From contig CACYDO010000186.1 in NCBI GenBank assembly GCA_902773165.1, positions 1 through 6,073 of the forward strand: a stretch of DNA of 6,073 bases, given 5' to 3'. Position numbers and translations under genes: made by a program. This DNA is from an uncultured Ruminococcus sp. GTDB lineage: Bacteria; Bacillota; Clostridia; Oscillospirales; Acutalibacteraceae. Positions 1 to 5,929 of this stretch are shown piece by piece (within the stretch, counting starts at the first letter, position 1; each line of letters starts with the position of its first letter). The notes below the pieces were generated by a model. The model had not been told where the DNA came from and made no database searches. It worked only from the letters and a program-made list of their open reading frames with translations.

Positions 1-78
1 GAACTGTCAGCGGCGACACGCCGCCGGAACTGTCAGCGGCGACACGCCGCCGGAACTGTCAGCGGCGACACGCCGCCG
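1..78. repeat. Three tandem 26-bp hairpin-bearing repeats
   Basis: Three identical, directly abutting 26-base units lie at 1-26, 27-52 and 53-78. Each starts with GAACTGTCA and contains a perfect 6-bp inverted repeat, GCGGCG and CGCCGC, around the loop ACA. The stems are at 10-15/19-24, 36-41/45-50 and 62-67/71-76. A fourth, diverged copy begins at 79 with GAACTG and becomes the terminator. The unit length is not a multiple of three, so a repeated coding sequence is unlikely. There are no spacers, so this is not CRISPR. The first unit starts exactly at base 1, so the array may continue upstream. The sequence does not show a function; transcript-end protection, a protein-binding array or a dispersed palindromic element are all possible. 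Confidence 0.93.
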
Positions 79-87
79 GAACTGCCT

Positions 88-108
88 GTCGGCGTTTGCC
101 GACTTTTT
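88..108 (+). terminator. Rho-independent terminator (end of upstream transcript)
   Basis: A perfect 6-bp GC-rich stem, GTCGGC (88-93) and GCCGAC (98-103), closes a GTTT loop and is followed at once by five T residues (104-108). This is the classic intrinsic terminator form on the plus strand and would end transcription arriving from an upstream gene outside the window. It shares the GAACTG lead-in (79-84) and the hairpin layout of the 26-bp repeats, so it looks like a diverged copy of the same unit. Confidence 0.75.
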
Positions 109-120
109 GTGGATAACATG

Positions 121-149
121 TTGATTTTTGGAGTATAATGTATTATAAT
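121..149 (+). promoter_or_regulatory. Sigma-A-type promoter of the acylation operon
   Basis: A -35-like TTGATT (121-126) is separated by 17 bases from a perfect -10 hexamer TATAAT (144-149). It lies just downstream of the terminator and about 65 bases before the first start codon. Transcription would begin near 156. A second TATAAT at 134-139 has no good -35 at proper spacing. No other convincing promoter is visible ahead of the later genes, so this one probably drives the whole operon. Confidence 0.7.
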
Positions 150-157
150 AAGAAATG

Positions 158-193
158 GCTATGTAAAAAAATTTAAGATGATCTTAGCTATGT
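158..193. promoter_or_regulatory. Leader dyad flanked by direct repeats (possible operator)
   Basis: A 13-base near-palindrome TAAGATGATCTTA (174-186, six-base arms around a central G) lies between two copies of GCTATGT (158-164 and 187-193). It sits in the predicted untranslated leader, just after the inferred transcription start, where a repressor could act as a roadblock. As RNA it would form only a weak 5-bp hairpin. A regulatory role is inference from position and symmetry; no regulator is encoded in the window. Confidence 0.3.
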
Positions 194-204
194 TTTGAAG
201 AGAA

Positions 205-208
205 GAGG
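205..208 (+). promoter_or_regulatory. Ribosome binding site deciding the MBOAT start
   Basis: GAGG at 205-208, inside a longer AGAAGAGGA purine run, sits 7 bases before the ATG at 216. It favours that ATG over an in-frame TTG at 195. The TTG would itself be overlapped by the purine run and would add seven basic or polar residues that MBOAT proteins of this type normally lack. Confidence 0.75.
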
Positions 209-215
209 AACAAAT

Positions 216-1619
216 ATGATATTTGCAGATCTGTTCTTTCTGTATGTTTTTTTGCCGCTTGTTTTTTTGGCATACTTTATCAATAAAAACATAAAATACA
301 GAAACGGCGTGTTAATAGTATTTTCACTTATTTTTTATGCGTGGGGCGAGCCTACTATCGTGCTGCTGCTGATATTCAGCGCGCTCGTCAATTGGCTTTT
401 AAGCCTGCAAATAGACAAGCACCGGGATGATAAGATCGGTAAGATCGCCGTGGGCGGTTCGCTTGCGTTCAGCCTTGGTCTGCTGATGATCTTCAAGTAT
501 CTCGGATTTATAGTAGAAAACCTCAACCTGCTCCCGTTTGTAAACCTTCCCGTTCCCCACATTACGCTGCCGGTGGGAATAAGCTTCTACACATTTCAGA
601 TATTGTCGTATGTTATCGACTGCTATTGGGGCAAGGTCAAGGTTCAGAAAAGCTATTTCAGATTTCTCCTTTACGTGTCGCTGTTTCCGCAGCTTATCGC
701 CGGACCGATCGTGCGTTACAGCATAGTTGAAAAGGAGATCGTAAACAGAAAAACGACAGTTACCGATCTGAGCGAGGGTATGTGCCGCTTTATGATCGGT
801 CTGGGAAAAAAGGTGCTCCTTGCAAATAATCTCTGGACGATCGTTGAAACCTTCTTTAAAGGCGATATCTCCGGTCTGTCTGTTTTCGGAACATGGTATA
901 CAGTCATCGCGTATTCGATGTATGTTTACTTCGATTTCAGCGGATATTCCGATATGGCGATCGGTTTGGGCAGAATTTTCGGCTTCCACTTTGACGAAAA
1001 TTTCCGCTACCCGTTTATCAGCAAAAATATTGCCGAATTCTGGCAGCGCTGGCATATTTCTCTCGGAACGTTCTTCCGTGATTACCTGCTTTATCTGCCG
1101 ATAGGCGGCAAAATGCACGCAAGGCTTAACCTTTTCCTCGTGTGGTTCTGCACAGGTCTGTGGCACGGCGCTTCGTGGAATTTCATCATATGGGGCTTGT
1201 ACTTCGGCGTGTTTATCTTTATCGAACAGCTTATCGGTAAAAAGCGCATGAAGGCTATCCCCACAGTTATTACGCATATATACAGCAAGCTTGTTATTAT
1301 CGTCGGCTTCGGTATCTTCTATTTTGAGGATTTCTCGCAGCTGGGCTCCTTCTTCAAAAATCTTGTCGGCGCAAACGGAAACGCCCTTACCGATACCGTT
1401 TCCACAACCTCAATGATAAATAACTGCTTCCTGCTTGTCGCGGCGATCGCTGCGTGTCTGCCGATCGCAAAGCCGGTAAACAAGCTTATAAATACGAATA
1501 CAAAAACGATTGCAGTCGGTCAGGGTCTGAAGGTGGCTTACTGCCTTGCACTGTTGGCGATCAGCTCGCTGCTGCTTGTTGACGCAACGAGCAACCCGTT
1601 CCTCTATTTCAGATTCTGA
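216..1619 (+). CDS. MBOAT family membrane-bound O-acyltransferase (AlgI/DltB-like)
   Basis: Polytopic membrane O-acyltransferase of 467 residues from ATG 216, the usual length for AlgI-type proteins. It begins MIFADLFFLYVFLPLV, a typical AlgI/DltB opening, and about ten hydrophobic segments follow. Family signatures in order are LPVGISFYTFQILSYVID, FPQLIAGPIVRY, YFDFSGYSDMAIGLG, EFWQRWHISLGTFFRDYL (His280) and GLWHGASWNFIIWG, whose His317 matches the invariant MBOAT histidine. The last six residues are FLYFRF (462-467, Tyr464). They follow the final membrane segment and fit the FxYxxF C-terminal acyl-shuttle motif known from DltX and from MBOATs with a fused shuttle. The expected role is to take an acyl group from a cytoplasmic carrier-protein thioester and move it across the membrane. 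The adjacent DHHW gene and the downstream carrier-protein gene support this. The acyl group and acceptor polymer are not known. It is first in the operon and ends 19 bases before the next start. Confidence 0.95.
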   Translation: MIFADLFFLYVFLPLVFLAYFINKNIKYRNGVLIVFSLIFYAWGEPTIVLLLIFSALVNWLLSLQIDKHRDDKIGKIAVGGSLAFSLGLLMIFKYLGFIVENLNLLPFVNLPVPHITLPVGISFYTFQILSYVIDCYWGKVKVQKSYFRFLLYVSLFPQLIAGPIVRYSIVEKEIVNRKTTVTDLSEGMCRFMIGLGKKVLLANNLWTIVETFFKGDISGLSVFGTWYTVIAYSMYVYFDFSGYSDMAIGLGRIFGFHFDENFRYPFISKNIAEFWQRWHISLGTFFRDYLLYLPIGGKMHARLNLFLVWFCTGLWHGASWNFIIWGLYFGVFIFIEQLIGKKRMKAIPTVITHIYSKLVIIVGFGIFYFEDFSQLGSFFKNLVGANGNALTDTVSTTSMINNCFLLVAAIAACLPIAKPVNKLINTNTKTIAVGQGLKVAYCLALLAISSLLLVDATSNPFLYFRF

Positions 1620-1623
1620 TGAA

Positions 1624-1630
1624 AAGGAGA
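1624..1630 (+). promoter_or_regulatory. Ribosome binding site of the DHHW gene
   Basis: AAGGAGA (1624-1630) lies 8 bases before ATG 1639 and just after the MBOAT stop at 1617-1619. It fixes this ATG as the start. The frame is open upstream to 1546, but that stretch overlaps the MBOAT coding region in another frame and has no such site. Confidence 0.8.
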
Positions 1631-1638
1631 ATGCGATA

Positions 1639-4059
1639 ATGGACGATAACGTAAAAAAGGATCAGCCGATAAACTCCGATTCCCGACAGAGCGGCAGCCG
1701 GAATTCCGGCAATAATAACCGCAAACGCAGCCGCAATAACTATTATAATCGAAACAAAGGCGCTTCCGGCAGCGGAAGACAAAATACTGCGGACAAACAC
1801 GCGGATACTCAGAGTGACAGCCGTGCCGCGCAGAATCAGTCCTCCGGTGAACGCGCTGGAGAACAGGGCAGCTCCGGATGCAAGCCGCAAAACGATCGGC
1901 AGAGAGCGCAGAATAACGGAAATAATAGATATAACAGAAACAGAGGACAAAACCAAAGAAAACAGCATTCGCAGAATCTGCAAAATGCACAGCAGCGCCC
2001 CGAGAGTTCACAGAAATCTCAGGAATTACAAAGAAAATCCGAACGTTCGCAGAATGCGCAGAAAACACAGCAGCGCCCCGAGAGTTCACAGAAAACTCAG
2101 GAATTACAAAGAAAATCCGAACGTTCGCAGAATGCGCAATATGCACAGCAGCGCCCGGAGAGTTCACAGAAATCTCAGGAATTACAAAGAAAATCCGAAC
2201 GTTCGCAGAATCCGCAGAAAACACAGCAGCGCCCCGAGCGTTTACAAAGTGCGCAGGAAACACGCATAAATACGAATACATCGGTCAAGGTAATAACCGA
2301 TAATGAAGCAGAAACCGTTCGGGAAACATCGCAGACAGTAGAAAAGGAGCTTACGAAATCCGTGAGTACAGAGCAAAAGCCGTCATCGGAAATGCGGCAA
2401 GGCGGCGAGGAAAAAACGGCAAAAAAAGATGATTCACATGTAAATCGGGCAAAAAGCCTTTCCGACGAGAAGATGAACCGCCTGAAAAGCGACTGCCGTT
2501 TCTGGGCAAGACTTGCTTCTGTTGTGGCTATTATTCCGATCTATCTTGTGCTTCTGGTATTTGCGTCTTTCCTTCCGCGTTCTACCGTTTCTAATATAGA
2601 AAAAAGAAATCTTGCGACCTTCCCCGAATTTACGTGGTCGGATTACTGGAGCGGAAAGTATACGTCCGATGTTACTCACTATTTTGACGACACAGTTCCC
2701 TTCCGCGACACGTTAAAGCAGGCGGCAAGCCGTTTTTCCGGTCTTTTCGGAATAAAGTACAACGACGTTCAGGTTTCGGGCAGCATGGAGGTCGTAAACA
2801 AACCGCAGCCTGTCAATCCGAAGCCGGCAGAAAATTCCGCCAGCTCCGCTGTTTCTTCCGATTCCGACACACAAGCCGTAAAGCAGGTAAAGGGCGAGGA
2901 AATTGCCGACGGCGTGTACGCAAACGGCGTTATCGTTGTATATCAGCACGACCACTACAGGGCTATGTCGATGTATGGCGGCGGTTACGGAGAAACGTAT
3001 GCACAGGCTGTAAACAAGATCTCCGACGCGCTTCCGCGCACGAAGGTTTATTCCCTCGTTGCACCGACTGCGAGCGAGTTCTATACTCCGGAAAACTTCT
3101 CCGATTACAATGCAAGTCAGGAAGATGATATCGTTGAGATAAACGGAATGCTCCACAATGCAACGGGTATAAACATATGCCCCACGCTGCTTTCGCATAA
3201 GCAGGAGAATATCTATACGCGCACAGACCACCACTGGACGGCGCTGGGCGCTTACTACGCGGCTCAGGATTTTGCAAAGGCAGCAGGCGTTGCCTTCCCG
3301 AAGCTTTCGGAGTATAACGAGGTCGTAAAGCATGATTACGTTGGTACGCTTTACAGCTTTTCGGGAAATAACGCCGATCTGCTCAACGACCCCGAGGATT
3401 TCGTGTATTACGTTCCCAAAAATAAGAAGTATAACGCGGAATACTACGACTACGCTTACAATTATGTCTTTGACGGTGATATCTACGCCGATGTTGAGGT
3501 ATCAACAGAGTATTACAGCACGTTCATCTACGGCGACGCTTACAGCCTTAAAATAGATACAGGCGTTAAGAACGGCAGACGCTGCCTTGTCGTAAAGGAA
3601 AGCTACGGCGACGCTCTCGTGCCGTTCCTGACAGGCTCTTTTGAAGAGGTCTACGTTGTAGATATGCGTTATTTTGAGCGCAATCTTATTGACTTTGCCA
3701 ACGAGATGAATATTACAGACCTGCTTGTCTGCTGCTGCTCGTACTCTGCTGTAGGTCCGAACGCCGATTCTCTTGAAGCTATCAGAACAGGCGGTATTCC
3801 AATGACGCCGACTGCCGAAATTGAGGAAAGCAAGAGCGATAACATTACGGCTGATAATGCTGACAACGCTGACAATCCGCCTGCGGAAGCTGTGGAAAGC
3901 AGCAGAGCCGAAGACGAAACGACAGCACAGGGCGATATGTTCGGTGAAGCGTCAGATGAAGCACAGGGCGAAGACCAGTTCGGTTACGGGCAGGACGGCG
4001 AAAACGGATATGATTCCGGCGGAGACGACCTGGAGCTTGGCTTGTATACGGAAGACTAG
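1639..4059 (+). CDS. DHHW/AlgX-like SGNH-type membrane protein with long disordered tails
   Basis: An 806-residue protein, roughly twice the usual size of DHHW proteins. Residues 1 to about 290 are low-complexity and rich in Asn, Gln, Arg, Ser and Lys, with a 26-residue tandem repeat (113 to about 208). One membrane segment follows at about 292-313. Its flanks, and the folded domain behind it, predict N-in/C-out topology. The extracytoplasmic domain (about 314-724) opens with RNLATFPEF, has a Pro/Ser/Asp-rich insert at about 389-415, and carries the family motif RTDHHWT (Asp530, His532). Later comes VVKESYGDALVPFL, with Ser655 a likely nucleophile by comparison with AlgX/AlgJ Asp-x-His plus Ser triads. 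Residues 725-806 are an acidic tail rich in Glu, Asp, Ala and Gly. By analogy with DltD or AlgX it probably receives the acyl group from the neighbouring MBOAT and places it on a surface polymer. The family call is firm; the catalytic role and both tails' functions are inference. Confidence 0.88.
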   Translation: MDDNVKKDQPINSDSRQSGSRNSGNNNRKRSRNNYYNRNKGASGSGRQNTADKHADTQSDSRAAQNQSSGERAGEQGSSGCKPQNDRQRAQNNGNNRYNRNRGQNQRKQHSQNLQNAQQRPESSQKSQELQRKSERSQNAQKTQQRPESSQKTQELQRKSERSQNAQYAQQRPESSQKSQELQRKSERSQNPQKTQQRPERLQSAQETRINTNTSVKVITDNEAETVRETSQTVEKELTKSVSTEQKPSSEMRQGGEEKTAKKDDSHVNRAKSLSDEKMNRLKSDCRFWARLASVVAIIPIYLVLLVFASFLPRSTVSNIEKRNLATFPEFTWSDYWSGKYTSDVTHYFDDTVPFRDTLKQAASRFSGLFGIKYNDVQVSGSMEVVNKPQPVNPKPAENSASSAVSSDSDTQAVKQVKGEEIADGVYANGVIVVYQHDHYRAMSMYGGGYGETYAQAVNKISDALPRTKVYSLVAPTASEFYTPENFSDYNASQEDDIVEINGMLHNATGINICPTLLSHKQENIYTRTDHHWTALGAYYAAQDFAKAAGVAFPKLSEYNEVVKHDYVGTLYSFSGNNADLLNDPEDFVYYVPKNKKYNAEYYDYAYNYVFDGDIYADVEVSTEYYSTFIYGDAYSLKIDTGVKNGRRCLVVKESYGDALVPFLTGSFEEVYVVDMRYFERNLIDFANEMNITDLLVCCCSYSAVGPNADSLEAIRTGGIPMTPTAEIEESKSDNITADNADNADNPPAEAVESSRAEDETTAQGDMFGEASDEAQGEDQFGYGQDGENGYDSGGDDLELGLYTED
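1975..2265 (+). repeat. 78-bp in-frame tandem repeat in the DHHW gene
   Basis: Three full 78-base units (1975-2052, 2053-2130, 2131-2208) and a fourth partial, diverged unit (2209 to about 2265) encode a 26-residue repeat. Its shared core is QQRPESSQK followed by QELQRKSERSQ. The DNA is nearly identical between full units, including silent positions; changes cluster in the first 15 bases and at a few single sites. This indicates recent duplication by slippage or recombination rather than ancient, selected protein repeats. Repeat number may vary between strains. Confidence 0.92.
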
Positions 4060-4064
4060 AAAGG
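4060..4064 (+). promoter_or_regulatory. Ribosome binding site of the FkbH-like gene
   Basis: AAAGG (4060-4064, followed by CGG) begins at the base after the DHHW stop codon and lies 8 bases before ATG 4073. It supports this start over the open frame extending back to 3821, which runs inside the end of the DHHW gene in another frame and encodes nothing FkbH-like. Confidence 0.65.
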
Positions 4065-4072
4065 CGGTAAAT

Positions 4073-5866
4073 ATGCAAGAGCTTGAATATCCATTTGATT
4101 CCGCGTATATAATGAAAAAACGCAGAGCGATCAGAAAATCACTCCTTGCCGACGGCTCTGTCCGGCTTAAAAAGCGCATTGCCGTGCTCGGCGGCTCGAC
4201 AACGAACGACATTGTATCCGTTATGGAGCTTTTTCTGCTTAATAACGGCATTGAGCCGACGTTTTATCAGTCAGAGTACGCGCAGTACTGGCAGGACGCG
4301 ATGTTCCCCGGAGAGGAGCTTGCTTCCTTTGCGCCGGATGTTGTGTTTATCCACACAACGAACCGCAATATAACTGCGTACCCGAAAATCACCGACAGCC
4401 GCGAAACGGCGGACGCTCTTCTTGAAAGCGAATTTGCAAGATTTCGTCAGATGTGGGAGGCAGCGGCAGCGCGTTTTCATTGCCCTATAATCCAGAATAA
4501 TTTCGAAATGCCGCTTTTCAGGCTGATGGGCAATAAGGATTGCTCCGATTACCGCGGACGCGAGCGCTTTATTTCGCGCTTAAACGAGCGTTTTTACGAT
4601 TACGCCGAGAATACTGCGAATTTTTATATCAATGACATCAATTTCATCTCCGCAAGCTACGGCTTGAAGGAATGGTCTGACCCTTCATTCTGGAATATGT
4701 ATAAGTATGCGATGTGCTTTGACGCTATTCCCGAATTTTCATTTAATACGGCGAATATAATCAAGTCGCTGTTCGGCAAAAATAAAAAGGCGCTTGCTCT
4801 CGACCTGGACAACACGCTTTGGGGCGGCGTTGTGGGCGACGACGGCGCTGAGAATCTGCAAATAGGTCAGGAAACGGGCGTTTCTCAGTCCTATTACGAA
4901 TTCCAGTCTTATCTTAAAGCACAGAGCGCGCTGGGCGTTATGCTCACTGTATGCTCCAAAAATGACGAGGAAAACGCGCTTGCAGGTCTGAATCACCCCG
5001 AGGGCGTTCTTCGACCCGATGATTTCGTTGTTATCAAGGCGAATTGGGAGAATAAGGACAGAAATATTCTCGAAACAGCCGCGCAGCTCAATATTCTGCC
5101 CGATTCCATCGTTTTCGTTGACGATAATCCTGCCGAAAGAGCGATAGTCAGAGCGCAGGTGTCGGGCGCAGCCGTTCCCGAAATGGACAGCGTGGAAAAT
5201 TATATCCGTATTCTCGACCGCAGCGGATTTTTCGAGATAACGTCTTTCAGCGACGACGACTTAAAGCGCAACGAGATGTACAAGGCGAACGCTGAACGCG
5301 CCGCGCAGCAGGCGGAGTTTGAAAATTACTCCGATTATCTGCTCAGCCTTGATATGAAAGCGACTATCGAGGACTTTATCCCCATGTATTTGCAGCGCAT
5401 AACTCAGCTGACGAATAAATCAAATCAGTTTAACCTGACGACAAAGCGCTACACCGCCGCTCAGATGGAGGAGGTATTCTCCGACGACAGCTATATCCGC
5501 CTTTACGGAAAGCTTGTCGATAAATTTGGCGATAACGGCGTAGTTTCGGTGGTTATTGGCAAAATCGACGGAGAAACGCTGCATATTGACCTGTGGCTCA
5601 TGAGCTGCCGTGTTTTAAAGCGCGAAATGGAGCTTGCAATGCTTGATGTGCTTGTGGAAAAATGCCTAAGCAGAGGTATAAAGACGATACGCGGCTATTA
5701 TTACCCCACAGCTAAGAACAAAATGGTCAAGGAGCTTTACTCTGTTTTTGGATTTGACAAGATAAGCGAATCGGAAGACGGCAGTACGCAGTGGCAGCTT
5801 TTGACAGAGGGGTATGAGAAAAAGTGCGGCGTAATTGAGATAAACGGAGAGCAAAGACACAGCTAA
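4073..5866 (+). CDS. FkbH-like HAD-IIIC enzyme (acyl carrier protein loading)
   Basis: A soluble cytoplasmic protein of 597 residues, matching long FkbH-like proteins. The N-terminal part (about 30-235) has an SGNH-like look, with IAVLGGSTTND (Ser42) and VVFIHTTNRN. The HAD domain follows: LALDLDNTLWGG (catalytic Asp244 and Asp246), VCSKND (Ser295, Lys296) and IVFVDDNPAER (Asp350, Asp351). The hallmark TNKSNQFNLTTKRY is at 447-460, and a C-terminal GNAT-like region runs from about 460 to 585. Characterised FkbH-type enzymes dephosphorylate 1,3-bisphosphoglycerate and attach the glyceryl unit to a carrier protein. The downstream carrier-protein gene fits that reaction. Here, beside an MBOAT and a DHHW protein rather than a polyketide synthase, it probably charges the carrier for envelope acylation. 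Glyceryl as the substrate is inferred from the family; another phosphorylated acid is possible. All HAD catalytic residues are present, so the enzyme looks active. Confidence 0.93.
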   Translation: MQELEYPFDSAYIMKKRRAIRKSLLADGSVRLKKRIAVLGGSTTNDIVSVMELFLLNNGIEPTFYQSEYAQYWQDAMFPGEELASFAPDVVFIHTTNRNITAYPKITDSRETADALLESEFARFRQMWEAAAARFHCPIIQNNFEMPLFRLMGNKDCSDYRGRERFISRLNERFYDYAENTANFYINDINFISASYGLKEWSDPSFWNMYKYAMCFDAIPEFSFNTANIIKSLFGKNKKALALDLDNTLWGGVVGDDGAENLQIGQETGVSQSYYEFQSYLKAQSALGVMLTVCSKNDEENALAGLNHPEGVLRPDDFVVIKANWENKDRNILETAAQLNILPDSIVFVDDNPAERAIVRAQVSGAAVPEMDSVENYIRILDRSGFFEITSFSDDDLKRNEMYKANAERAAQQAEFENYSDYLLSLDMKATIEDFIPMYLQRITQLTNKSNQFNLTTKRYTAAQMEEVFSDDSYIRLYGKLVDKFGDNGVVSVVIGKIDGETLHIDLWLMSCRVLKREMELAMLDVLVEKCLSRGIKTIRGYYYPTAKNKMVKELYSVFGFDKISESEDGSTQWQLLTEGYEKKCGVIEINGEQRHS

Positions 5867-5907
5867 AATTTTTGCCAGGATTTTTTCAAAAAAACGCACG
5901 ATTATAA

Positions 5908-5929
5908 TTTAAAGAAAGAAGGCTTTAAA
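5908..5929 (+). promoter_or_regulatory. AT-rich hairpin presenting the carrier-protein ribosome binding site
   Basis: TTTAAAG (5908-5914) and CTTTAAA (5923-5929) form a perfect 7-bp inverted repeat. The 8-base loop, AAAGAAGG, contains the Shine-Dalgarno site (AGAAGG, 5917-5922). The ATG at 5930 follows the stem directly. With only one GC pair the stem is weak. It could modestly tune translation of a carrier protein needed in different amounts, or be a chance result of AT-rich sequence. Confidence 0.3.

Noticed and set aside
1..108. CRISPR array
   Set aside because: Units are directly adjacent with no spacers, are 26 bases long, and contain an internal perfect hairpin.
155..166. Tiny leader reading frame ATG-GCT-ATG-TAA
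   Set aside because: It is three codons long, begins at or before the inferred transcription start, and has no ribosome binding site.
195..215. TTG start giving a 474-residue MBOAT
   Set aside because: The ribosome binding site lies downstream of the TTG at 7 bases from ATG 216, and the extra residues do not resemble the family's N-terminus.
399..1277. 292-residue minus-strand reading frame
   Set aside because: It lies wholly antisense to the well-supported MBOAT gene and its translation shows no recognisable domain.
1546..1638. N-terminal extension of the DHHW protein
   Set aside because: It overlaps the MBOAT 3' end in another frame, while a strong ribosome binding site marks ATG 1639.
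1604..2281. Minus-strand and plus-strand (1814-2269) repeat-containing reading frames
   Set aside because: They are shadows created because the 78-bp repeat is a multiple of three and so stays open in several frames.
3821..4072. N-terminal extension of the FkbH-like protein
   Set aside because: It lies within the DHHW coding region in another frame and has no family similarity; ATG 4073 has a proper ribosome binding site.
5867..5892. Rho-independent terminator after the FkbH-like gene
   Set aside because: There are T-runs, but the only possible stems are short and made almost wholly of A-T pairs, so termination is not convincing.
5872..5908. Internal promoter before the carrier gene
   Set aside because: There is a perfect TATAAT at 5903-5908, but the only -35-like TTGCCA (5872-5877) is 25 bases away, too far; it is likely chance in AT-rich sequence.
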